The notes below the pieces were generated by a model. It saw only the letters and a program-made list of their open reading frames with translations. It made no database searches and was not told where the DNA came from. Positions 24,583 to 32,218 of a DNA stretch of 35,360 nt are shown here, piece after piece (the stretch's first letter is position 1; the number at the start of each line of letters is the position of its first letter). The DNA comes from Chloroflexota bacterium (GTDB lineage Bacteria > Chloroflexota > UBA6077 > SHYK01), in contig JAERMM010000012.1 in the NCBI GenBank assembly GCA_016844585.1, positions 1-35,360 of the forward strand, given 5' to 3'. Both the position numbers and the translations under genes were made by a program.

Positions 24583-24947
24583 AGCCAGGATCGAGCCCGA
24601 AGGCCGGTTCAGGACCACGAGCAGCCTCTTGTGTGGACATTCGGCTTGCGACTCGCTAAGATTGCCTTGGGCCAGACGACTCCGGCCCAGATAGGGACCT
24701 TGTGGACGACGACCTACCCAGTCAACGCGAGACCCAGGACAACCGAATAGCGCAGCAGTCGAGAGCGCTCGGGGCGCCCTGGGAACGCAGGGTGGGTCCA
24801 GCCTAGCGGCTAGTCCTCCTCCAACCTTCCCGCGCCTCTGCTTTGAACGTCCGGCCGTGCTAGCGGCTCGGGCATTGCTTTCATTGTTACCCGTTCTCCC
24901 TGCTCGCAGCCACTCGATTGTCTGCACCCAAACGATGAGGTGCGGCG
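24583..24947. other. Intergenic region before mgtE, no gene seen
   Basis: These 365 bases contain no supported coding region or RNA gene. I looked for an M-box magnesium riboswitch because a magnesium transporter follows, and could not recognise one. There is a weak hairpin (TGGGCC at 24668 with GGCCCA at 24684) and two copies of CTAGCGGCT (24803 and 24860). Confidence 0.5.
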
Positions 24948-26303
24948 GTGCGCCTGCAAAGCACGCACGTAGACACGCGACATCTGCGCGAGCTGTTGGC
25001 CGACGGCAACACGGCGGCCGCGGCTGAGCTGGCGTTCGCCCTGACGCCGACTGAGCTGGCGGATCTGCTGGTTCGCCTCGGCCCAACGGAGCTGGCCCTC
25101 CTCGAATCGCACCTCGGAACCGAGCGGATCGCTGACGCGGTCGCCGAGCTCGATCCAAGCGAGGCTGCCCGACTGCTGGTCCGTTTCAGCCGGGCCGAAG
25201 CGGCCGACATCCTCGAGGAGATGGAGCCAGACGACGCGACAGACGTCGTCGAAGAGCTGGGGGAGGGTGAGGCAGAGCACATCCTCGCCGAGATGCGCAG
25301 CGCCGACGCCGAGGAGATTCGCGAGCTGCTGGCCTATCCGCCCCAGACTGCCGGTGGGCGCATGACGCCGGACTTCGTCGCGATCTCGCCCGGCTTGACC
25401 GTGGCCGCTGCGATGCGTTTGATTCGCGCGCAGGCGCCGGACGCAGAGACCATCTATTACGTCTACGTGACCGACCGCTACAACCGCCTGCAGGGCGTCG
25501 TGAGCCTGCGGGATCTCGTGCTCGCGGAACCGCGTCAACTCATCGCCGACGTCATGCGCCGCCAGGTCATCCACGTGCCCGCGGCCGCCGACCAGGAGCA
25601 GGCGGCCCGGCTGCTCCTCGACCACAACCTGTTAGCGCTTCCGGTCGTGGACTATCAGGGCCGCCTGTTGGGCGTGATCACGATCGACGACGTGGCCGAC
25701 GTGCTGGAGGAGGAAGCCACCGAGGATATCGAAAAGCTGGGCGGCTCGCAGCCCCTGGAGGAGCCCTACCTCAGCGCCTCGATGTTCCAAATCTTTCGCA
25801 AGCGGATTGTTTGGCTCCTGGTTCTGTTTCTTGCTGCGACGCAGACGAGCACCGTAATCTCGATCTTTTCACTTGAGCTGGAGCACGTGGTCGCGCTCTC
25901 ATTCTTCATTCCGCTCCTGATCGGTACGGGCGGCAACGTCGGCTCTCAGATCGTCACCACCGTCGTGCGTGCAATGGCGGTGGGCGAGGTGCGCTTCACG
26001 CACCTCTGGAGGGTTCTCGGCCGTGAGCTGGTGATCTGCCTGGTTGTCGGGCTGGTTATGGCGGCGGCAACGATGATCCGAGCTGGCACAATGAACCTCG
26101 ATCTGGGCATTGCCGTAAGCGCCGCCCTCGCTGCGTTGTTCATCGTGCTGTGGGCAGGCTCGGTCGCGGCGATGCTGCCGATGGTCCTTCGCCGGCTCGG
26201 GCTCGATCCGGCAGTCATGTCGGCCCCGCTCATCACGACATTCGTCGACGGGACAGGCTTGCTTATCTATTTCTTGATTGCCCGCGCGGTCCTCAACCTC
26301 TAG
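24948..26303 (+). CDS. mgtE: Magnesium transporter MgtE
   Basis: A 451-residue protein, the same length as Thermus MgtE (about 450). An acidic, helical N domain (about 15-135, with DPSEAARLL and EEMEPDDATDVVEEL) is followed by two CBS domains (about 136-255, MTPDFVAISPGLTV and VMRRQVIHVPAAAD). A plug-helix segment and five membrane helices follow. FIPLLIGTGGNVGSQ and PLITTFVDGTGLLIYF carry the conserved pore residues. It is a gated Mg2+ channel in the cytoplasmic membrane. The GTG start at 24948 has GAGGTG about six bases upstream. The corA ribosome site overlaps this gene's stop codon, so the two form an operon. Confidence 0.96.
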   Translation: MRLQSTHVDTRHLRELLADGNTAAAAELAFALTPTELADLLVRLGPTELALLESHLGTERIADAVAELDPSEAARLLVRFSRAEAADILEEMEPDDATDVVEELGEGEAEHILAEMRSADAEEIRELLAYPPQTAGGRMTPDFVAISPGLTVAAAMRLIRAQAPDAETIYYVYVTDRYNRLQGVVSLRDLVLAEPRQLIADVMRRQVIHVPAAADQEQAARLLLDHNLLALPVVDYQGRLLGVITIDDVADVLEEEATEDIEKLGGSQPLEEPYLSASMFQIFRKRIVWLLVLFLAATQTSTVISIFSLELEHVVALSFFIPLLIGTGGNVGSQIVTTVVRAMAVGEVRFTHLWRVLGRELVICLVVGLVMAAATMIRAGTMNLDLGIAVSAALAALFIVLWAGSVAAMLPMVLRRLGLDPAVMSAPLITTFVDGTGLLIYFLIARAVLNL

Positions 26304-26311
26304 GAGTCAGT

Positions 26312-27277
26312 GTGGGACGACGATTGGCAGTGGTTCAGGCCGGCAATGGAACGATGGGCGAGGTCGACCCAAGCACCATTGATTCGGTGGTTGCCGACCC
26401 CGGATCGCTGCTCTGGCTCGACATCGCGCAGCCGTCGGACGACGACGTTACCCTGCTCCGCGACGAGTTCTGCTTTCATGAGCTGGCGTTGGAGGACGCG
26501 CTTCGACGCAGCCAGCGTCCAAAGGTGGACGAGTACGATGGCTACTACTTCATCGTGCTCTATTCGGCATCGACCGTGGACGGCGGGCAGATCGACACTC
26601 ATGAAGTCCATTGCTTCTGGGGAAAGAACTACGTCGTCACGCTGCACGACGACCCGGTCATCGAGATAGAAGAGGCCATCAAACGATGGCAGTCAAGCAG
26701 CGAACGCCGCCGCTTCGGCGTCGCGTCCCAGGTCTACTCGCTGCTCGACGCCGTCATCGACGGCTATTTCCCCGTCCTCGATGCGATGGCGGAACGCGTC
26801 GAAGACCTGGAAAGCCGCGTCTTCGAGAGTCGTCAGCCTGCAATTCGCGAGGTCTTTGAGGTGCGTAAAGCCCTCATCGGCGCTCGCCGCGTCATGGGGC
26901 CATCTCGCGACGTGCTCAACGTCCTGACCCGTCGTGACGTAGCCATCTTTCCGTCGGAGCTCGTGCCATATCTGGCCGACGTTTACGACCATTCGATCCG
27001 CGTGATCGACGCGCTCGACCTGCAGCGCGAGCTGCTGTCGAGCGTGATCGAGTCGCATCTTTCTATCGTGTCCAATCGGCTGAACGAGACGATGCGGACG
27101 CTCACGGCGCTGACGATTGGCGTGATGGTGCCGACGCTCATCGCCGGCATCTACGGGATGAACTTCCATTTCATGCCGGAGCTCGAACAACCCTGGGGCT
27201 ATCCGGCCGCGCTCGGCCTCATGGCCGCCTCGATGGTTGGCAGCTTCCTGCTTTTCCGCCGCGTTGGGTGGCTGTAG
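26312..27277 (+). CDS. corA: Magnesium/cobalt transporter CorA
   Basis: A 321-residue CorA channel. The cytoplasmic funnel domain covers about residues 1-255, including LLWLDIAQPSDDD, RSQRPKVDEYDGYYFIV and the long helix LLDAVIDGYFPVLDAMAERV. Two C-terminal membrane helices are joined by the signature Y281-G-M-N-F loop. It moves Mg2+ into the cell, with Co2+ or Ni2+ as possible other ions. GTG 26312 is chosen because AGGAG lies seven bases upstream and overlaps the mgtE stop. The open frame back to 26150 lies inside mgtE. Confidence 0.95.
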   Translation: MGRRLAVVQAGNGTMGEVDPSTIDSVVADPGSLLWLDIAQPSDDDVTLLRDEFCFHELALEDALRRSQRPKVDEYDGYYFIVLYSASTVDGGQIDTHEVHCFWGKNYVVTLHDDPVIEIEEAIKRWQSSSERRRFGVASQVYSLLDAVIDGYFPVLDAMAERVEDLESRVFESRQPAIREVFEVRKALIGARRVMGPSRDVLNVLTRRDVAIFPSELVPYLADVYDHSIRVIDALDLQRELLSSVIESHLSIVSNRLNETMRTLTALTIGVMVPTLIAGIYGMNFHFMPELEQPWGYPAALGLMAASMVGSFLLFRRVGWL

Positions 27278-27298
27278 AAGCGCGGCCGCGACGGACCT

Positions 27299-27379
27299 TG
27301 TCATTCTCAGCGGAGCGAAGGAACTGTTTACTGCCGTGCAATGGACTATGGGTTCTTCGCCTGCGGGCTTAGAATGACA
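27299..27379. repeat. Imperfect palindromic intergenic repeat between convergent corA and the solute-binding gene
   Basis: The left arm begins TGTCATTCTCAGCGGAGCG (27299-27324). The right arm (27352-27379) ends GCTTAGAATGACA and is its imperfect reverse complement, with a 27-base centre. Both convergent genes end just outside, so it could also stop transcription from either side. Similar TGTCATTCT...GCGAAG palindromes are common between genes in many bacteria. Confidence 0.65.
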
Positions 27380-27401
27380 GGTTTCCGTGTTTCGGTCCGC
27401 G

Positions 27402-29096
27402 CTATTGACGATCCCACAGATGGGCGTTGCGGGCGAGGCCTCGTGCTTGGATCGTATTGGGGTAGTCGTCTAGCGCGCGTACGCCTTTGACGACCGCGGC
27501 AAGCTGCACGCGAAAATAGGTCGGCAGCACGGGCAGATCGCTCGCCAGGATGTCCCCCATCTCCTTGAGCATGAGCCCCTGTTCCTGCCGATCGAGCGTG
27601 CCGGACAGCCGGTCGACCAGCCGATCAATGACGGGGTTGACGTAGCTCGTCGGGTTGCTCCCCACGTAGCCGTTCTCCGCAGTTGGGCGCCGCCGCGAGT
27701 CGAAGTTTGCCACGATCTTATCGCCCGGCTCGCGCGACTGCATCTCGAAGCCGCTGAACTTAGCACGGTACTCACGGTCCTGCTGACGGGCTGGAGGAAC
27801 GGCCTCCTCGACGACTTCGATGCCGAGCGACCGCCAGTACTGCGCGATGACCGAAACCTCTTTCTGGTCGGTGGGGCTGCCGCGAATGGCGAGTTGTACC
27901 TGCTCGCCGTTGCTGACCAAACGCCCGCCCGCTGATTGCCATCCGGCGTCCGCAAGATCGCGCGAGGCCGCCGCGGGGTCGTAACGGTAACGGGCGAACG
28001 GCTTGCCGACGATCGGAGCGCGCGGGTCGTTCTTCGGCATGAACGAGTCGGCCTCCGTGTCGGGGATGCCGGGCAGCGCCAGCTCGCGGAGGGCGTCACG
28101 GTCGATGCCCGTGTAAAGGCCGCGCCGCAGCCGTATATCGCTGCCCACGTCCGGTGGCCGCCCCCACTCGGTGTTCATCTGGGCCAGCATGTAGCGCCAA
28201 TTTTCCTGGCGCTGAGTGACCATGCCTTCACCGGACTGCTGCCACTCGTTGCGCAGGTTCAGCGCCAGGTCGGTTGGCAGCGTCTTCTCAGGCGCAATGT
28301 CGATCGCGCCCGACTTCAGATTGGCCAGGAGCGTGTTCGTATCGGGGATGGCGCGTATGACGATGCGATCGACCCTGGGTGCACCCAGAAAGTAGCGATC
28401 GAATCGCTCGAGGACCTGCGTCTCACCCATGCCCCAATCAACGAGGCGAAACGCCCCGAGGTGCACGTAGTCGCTGGTGAAGTACGGGAGGTTCCGATAG
28501 GCGACCTTGTCCACGCGGTAGGTGTCCTCGAGGAGGTGGCGAGGGTATGGCCACAGCTCCGAGAGCGGCAGGTCCAGCGGCTTGAAGTAGGTCGTCTTCC
28601 AGGTGATGACCGCGGTGAGCGGATCCGGGGTGTCGACTTGCTCGAAGAAGCGAAACGCGTTGCCTCCGTCGGGCGAAGGCAGCTCGGGATCGCGGCGGAC
28701 CTCGGCGGCGAAGGCGATATCGCCGGCGGTGAAGGGCGCCCCGTCGTGCCAGAAGACGTTGGGTCGGAGGTTCCAGGTCGTTCGCATACGACCGTCGGGA
28801 AGGAGCACGATACTTCCGTCGTCGAACGATGGCAGCTTCGAGGCAAGGCGCGGCTCGAGGCCGCCGTTGCCGTCAGTGACCAGAGCATTCGAAAGCAGCT
28901 CGCTGAGCGACGCGAGGCCGCCACCGGGGTACTCGAGATGGCCGTAGGCCTTGACGCCGTCGAGCACGCCCAGCGTGATCGTCTTGGTCGTGCGCTCAGT
29001 GGGCGCGGTCGCGGGTCCCGTGGTGTCGGCGGATGGCCGCGGTTGGGCGCACCCAGCGGCTAGCAATAGCCCGATCAAGATGTATTGAGCTTTCAT
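27402..29096 (-). CDS. Family 5 extracellular solute-binding lipoprotein (paralogue 1)
   Basis: A 564-residue lipoprotein: signal peptide with lipobox LAAG-C16, a short linker, then the SBP family 5 (DppA/OppA) fold. Family features include NVFWHDGAPFTAGDIAFA, LLANLKSGAIDIAPEKTLP and IRLRRGLYTGIDRDAL. The protein would sit on the outer face of the membrane and bind peptides, nickel complexes or other small organic molecules for an ABC importer. It is paralogous to the genes at 30552 and 32219, sharing GGGxASLxE(L/I), PKNDPRAP(I/T)VGKPFAR-type and ARNAHLWDR end motifs. No permease or ATPase is in the window. It is divergent from the Rieske gene, with a good promoter upstream. Confidence 0.9.
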   Translation of the reverse strand: MKAQYILIGLLLAAGCAQPRPSADTTGPATAPTERTTKTITLGVLDGVKAYGHLEYPGGGLASLSELLSNALVTDGNGGLEPRLASKLPSFDDGSIVLLPDGRMRTTWNLRPNVFWHDGAPFTAGDIAFAAEVRRDPELPSPDGGNAFRFFEQVDTPDPLTAVITWKTTYFKPLDLPLSELWPYPRHLLEDTYRVDKVAYRNLPYFTSDYVHLGAFRLVDWGMGETQVLERFDRYFLGAPRVDRIVIRAIPDTNTLLANLKSGAIDIAPEKTLPTDLALNLRNEWQQSGEGMVTQRQENWRYMLAQMNTEWGRPPDVGSDIRLRRGLYTGIDRDALRELALPGIPDTEADSFMPKNDPRAPIVGKPFARYRYDPAAASRDLADAGWQSAGGRLVSNGEQVQLAIRGSPTDQKEVSVIAQYWRSLGIEVVEEAVPPARQQDREYRAKFSGFEMQSREPGDKIVANFDSRRRPTAENGYVGSNPTSYVNPVIDRLVDRLSGTLDRQEQGLMLKEMGDILASDLPVLPTYFRVQLAAVVKGVRALDDYPNTIQARGLARNAHLWDRQ

Positions 29097-29130
29097 TACG
29101 GGAAACTCCGCTCAACTCGATTCTCCGCAG

Positions 29131-29159
29131 AGTCTAGAAGGGCATTAGTGGGCTGTCAA
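29131..29159 (-). promoter_or_regulatory. Sigma-70 promoter of solute-binding gene 1
   Basis: On the minus strand, a perfect TTGACA (29159-29154), a 17-base spacer and TAGACT (29136-29131) lie 35 bases before ATG 29096. This is the best vegetative promoter seen in the window. Confidence 0.65.
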
Positions 29160-29252
29160 GGGCGCCGCGGAGCGCCCGGAGAACCGTGCGGCGGAGTACC
29201 ATTTGTCCGTCCGCAGACGTGTGCACAATCTTCGGGCGAAGCGGGAGTTCTG

Positions 29253-30446
29253 ATGGATGCAGACATCGACTTCGTCCACACGGGCCCCGGCACGCTCGCG
29301 GGACGGTACCTCCGTCGGTTCTGGCAGCCAATCCATCGGGTCCACGATCTGGCCCCCGGCCGCGCGCTCCCCGTCCGCGTCATGGGCGAGGATTTCACAC
29401 TGTACCGGGGGGAGGCCGGCCCTAACCCTAGCCCTCTCCCAGGGGGCGAGGGAACTAATCCCCACTTGCTCGCTTTTCGCTGCGCGCACCGTGGGACGCA
29501 GCTCAGCACGGGCTGGGTCGAGGGCGACGATATCCGTTGCTTCTACCATGGGTGGAAGTATGGCCCGAACGGCCAGTGCATGGATCAGCCGGCTGAGCCG
29601 GAGCCTTTCTGCGCTCGCATCCAGATCCGCAGCTACCCCGTCGAGGAGTACATAGGTCTCGTTTTCGCCTACCTTGGCGAGGGCACGCCACCGTCCCTGC
29701 CGAGGTATCCGGACTTCGAAACCGAACGCGATCCACGAGTACAGGCCGCGTGGCCGTGCAACTACTTCGTTCGGCTCGAGAGCATTCGAGACGAGTGGCG
29801 GATAGGTCCCGTGGATCAAGGCTTTGCAGGCATGGCCGACATTCGTCAGATCGAAGCGGAAGAGACGGACTCCGGCCTCCTGCAACGGGGCATTCGATCC
29901 CATGACGACGTCACGGTGGGCTACGTGCACATGCCCAACGTCCATCAGTTCACGGTGTGTGGGAGCCCGCCCGATCAGAGCGGGAACGGCTCCTGGGAGT
30001 CGCTGCTCTGGATCGTACCTGTGGACGACGAGCACTTCACAACGTTCAACGTCACGCGAGCCGCACGCGGCGATGAGTCGAGTGCGAGCTACCAGGAGCG
30101 TCGTGCGGCCCGCGCCGGCAACATCGCTCGCCGCAAGCCAGCGGAGGAGCTCGGGGAGGAGATCCTTGCAGGGCGGCTGCGCCTTGCAGACGTGACCGAC
30201 CGGACCATGAACCTGAACGTGGTGCAGGACTACGTAGCGATAGTGGGGCAATCGCGGGTTGCCGACCGCGCAGGCGAGAACCTCGGCGCCCAAGACGCGT
30301 CGGTCGCACTGCTGCGCAGCATCTGGGAGCGCGAGCTGCGAGCTTTGGCGCACGATGAGCCGCTTAAGCAGTGGGAACGGCGAGTGGCAGTGCGGGCGGG
30401 CAAGACAGCGGCGGCAAGCCCCGAAAAGGGATCAGAGGGGTGCTGA
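29253..30446 (+). CDS. Rieske non-heme oxygenase-like protein, mononuclear iron ligands replaced
   Basis: A 397-residue protein. The Rieske 2Fe-2S domain is intact, with C77-A-H79 and C96-F-Y-H99 (HGWKYGPNGQC following). The C-terminal part follows ring-hydroxylating oxygenase alpha subunits, including VVQDYVAIVGQSRVADRAGE and the ENLGAQD segment. At the mononuclear iron site the family pattern NxxDxxHxxxxH appears as CNYFVRLESIRDEWRIGPVD. D180 is kept, but the two histidines are R183 and D188. Oxygenase activity is therefore doubtful. Residues about 56-70 (NPSPLPGGEGT) come from an inserted palindromic DNA repeat, just before the first cluster ligand. ATG 29253 has GGGAG five bases upstream. 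It may be co-transcribed with the downstream binding-protein genes. Confidence 0.82.
   Translation: MDADIDFVHTGPGTLAGRYLRRFWQPIHRVHDLAPGRALPVRVMGEDFTLYRGEAGPNPSPLPGGEGTNPHLLAFRCAHRGTQLSTGWVEGDDIRCFYHGWKYGPNGQCMDQPAEPEPFCARIQIRSYPVEEYIGLVFAYLGEGTPPSLPRYPDFETERDPRVQAAWPCNYFVRLESIRDEWRIGPVDQGFAGMADIRQIEAEETDSGLLQRGIRSHDDVTVGYVHMPNVHQFTVCGSPPDQSGNGSWESLLWIVPVDDEHFTTFNVTRAARGDESSASYQERRAARAGNIARRKPAEELGEEILAGRLRLADVTDRTMNLNVVQDYVAIVGQSRVADRAGENLGAQDASVALLRSIWERELRALAHDEPLKQWERRVAVRAGKTAAASPEKGSEGC
29420..29460 (+). repeat. Palindromic repeat inserted in the Rieske coding sequence
   Basis: A GC-rich element with stem CCCTCTCCC against GGGGCGAGGG. It matches the VWA-gene copy at about 28 of 33 positions and the intergenic copy at 14716-14750 more loosely. 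Its length keeps the Rieske frame open. Confidence 0.65.
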
Positions 30447-30448
30447 GG

Positions 30449-30480
30449 CGGCCGGGCCCGCCACGCGGGGCCCGGGCCGG
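30449..30480. other. GC-rich hairpin after the Rieske gene
   Basis: An inverted repeat built on GGCCGGGCCCG and CGGGGCCCGGGCC starts three bases after the Rieske stop. No T-run follows, so it is a weak terminator candidate or an RNA-processing structure. A TACAAT box at 30492-30497 could be the -10 of a promoter for the next gene, but I see no -35. Confidence 0.4.
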
Positions 30481-30551
30481 ACCGCAATGGGTACAATGGC
30501 GACCGATCAAGGTCGGCGGGAGTGCGCTCACACAGGGAGAGGGGGCGGTCC

Positions 30552-32200
30552 GTGTCAGTAAGGTGGCAGAGGGCGATAGTCGGCTGTCTCATAGTGTTGG
30601 TCGGGTGCGCATCGCCGCAAGTTGCCTCTCCAGGGTCCCGCGTCGCCGAGGCGCCCGCGGAACCCGGCACGCCAAAGACGGTCACCATTGGCCAGCTCAG
30701 CACCGTCAAGTACTACGGGCCGTGGGACTTTGGGAATCCCGGAGGCGGGGGCGCTTCTCTCACTGAGATCCACTCGGCGGGGCTGGTGACAGAGGACGCC
30801 CAGGGACGCATCATCCCGCGTCTTGCGACGAAGCTGCCCTCCGTCGACGAGGGCACGCTCACCGTCCTTCCAGACGGGCGCATGCGGGCGACGTGGCAGA
30901 TCCGTCCAGACGTGTTGTGGCACGACGGCGTTGCCCTCCAAGCGGAGGACCTCGCGTTTTCCTGGCAGGTGCATACGCACCCTGATCTCCCCTCGGGAAC
31001 GGGCCAGGACCTGCGCTGGATCGAATCCGCCGAAGCCACGGACGCGACCACACTCGTTCTCACCTGGAGGAGCACCTACTATCGGGCTATGAGCCTCGGC
31101 CACCGCGAGTTGTGGCCGCTCCCGAAGCGGATTCTTAGCGATGCATTCGCCTCCTTCCCTGGAAGGGCTTCGAGCGCTTCGACAGCTTTTTCCTGGGGCG
31201 CCCGAAGCTCACCCGCATCGTTCTGCGGACCATCCCCGATCCAAACGCCGTATACGCCAACGTCCTCGCGGGCGCTCTGGACATCCTCAGCGAACGCACG
31301 CTCACCGCGGAGTTGTTCGTGCAGCTTCGCGACCGATGGAAACAAACAGGCGAGGGGAGCGTCGTCCAGCGGCAAGACAACTGGCGCTTCATCGTTGTCC
31401 AATTCGATCCTCAGTGGTCGCGGCCAATCGAGCTCAGTCGTGACGTACGGATCCGACGCGGTCTCGCGCGGGGTTTTGATACCGTCCCCATCCGGGAGGT
31501 GCTCTATCCTGGGTTCGCCGACACCGAGGGAGACACGTTCATGCTCAAAAGCGATCCCCGGGCGCCCACGGTAGGCAAGCCCTTCGCTCGCCATTCTTAC
31601 GATCCGCAAGCTGCTCTGCAGGAGTTCGCTGACGCGGGATGGAAGCGTGGCGAAGATGGACGAATGGTCAACGTGGTGGGGGAAGCGGCGCGGATCGAGC
31701 TGCGCGGTGGGCCAGTCGAGGGCACCGAGGTTGCGCTCATGGCCGACTCGTGGCGGCAGCTAGGCATCGACGCGGCTGAGGAGATCGCGAGCGTCACGCT
31801 CGCCCGCGACAACGAGTACCAGGCCACATTCCCAGCCCTGGCGCTTCGCGCGTACCGCAGCAATGCGGAGCTGTTCCCGGTCTTCGACAGTCGCGCGCAG
31901 TCGACCGCGCAGAACCGATGGCAGGGCCTCAACTACAGTCACTACGTAAACCCTGCGCTCGACAGTCTCACGGATATGCTGTATGCCACCACGGACGAGC
32001 GGCAACAAGGTCAGCTTTTGAAGGAGCTGGGAGAAATCCTGGCGACCGATCTGCCAGCGCTTCCGGCCTACTTCCGCGTCCTGATGGCCGCGGTAACCAA
32101 GGACGTAAATGCGCTCGTCGAGGACTACGCGGGCGGCACCGGGCCTGGGAGCGGACCTGGATTGCTGTCGCGGAACGCGTATCTGTGGGACCGACGGTAG
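30552..32200 (+). pseudogene. Family 5 solute-binding lipoprotein, frameshifted with internal deletion (paralogue 2)
   Basis: The gene begins at GTG 30552 with a lipobox LVG-C19 and follows paralogues 1 and 3 closely as far as HRELWPLPKRIL. The reading frame then changes at about 31130-31165. The other frame resumes at GFERFDSFFLGRPKL and runs to NAYLWDRR and a stop at 32200. Both paralogues have 45 residues between ELWP and the ERFD motif; only about 17 can be placed here. So roughly 85 bases are missing as well as the frame being lost. The remaining sequence is well conserved, which suggests recent damage. An assembly error is possible but a simple one-base error would not explain the missing 28 residues. 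A separate protein starting at ATG 31313 is conceivable but would lack signal peptide and lobe 1. Confidence 0.78.
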
Positions 32201-32218
32201 AGGATAGGGGGTGCTCTG

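Noticed and set aside
24583-24947. M-box magnesium riboswitch upstream of mgtE
   Set aside because: I could not align the conserved M-box core by eye. A covariance-model search would decide it.
27936-29063. A 375-codon plus-strand frame opposite solute-binding gene 1
   Set aside because: The lipoprotein on the minus strand has a signal peptide, lipobox and family motifs; the antisense frame is a high-GC shadow.
29145-30353. A 402-codon minus-strand frame opposite the Rieske gene
   Set aside because: The plus strand carries both cluster motifs and a ribosome site; the minus-strand product shows no domain.
31313-32200. Independent 295-residue gene in the middle solute-binding region
   Set aside because: Its protein continues the homology of the upstream frame and lacks a signal peptide, so it is the 3' part of a broken gene.
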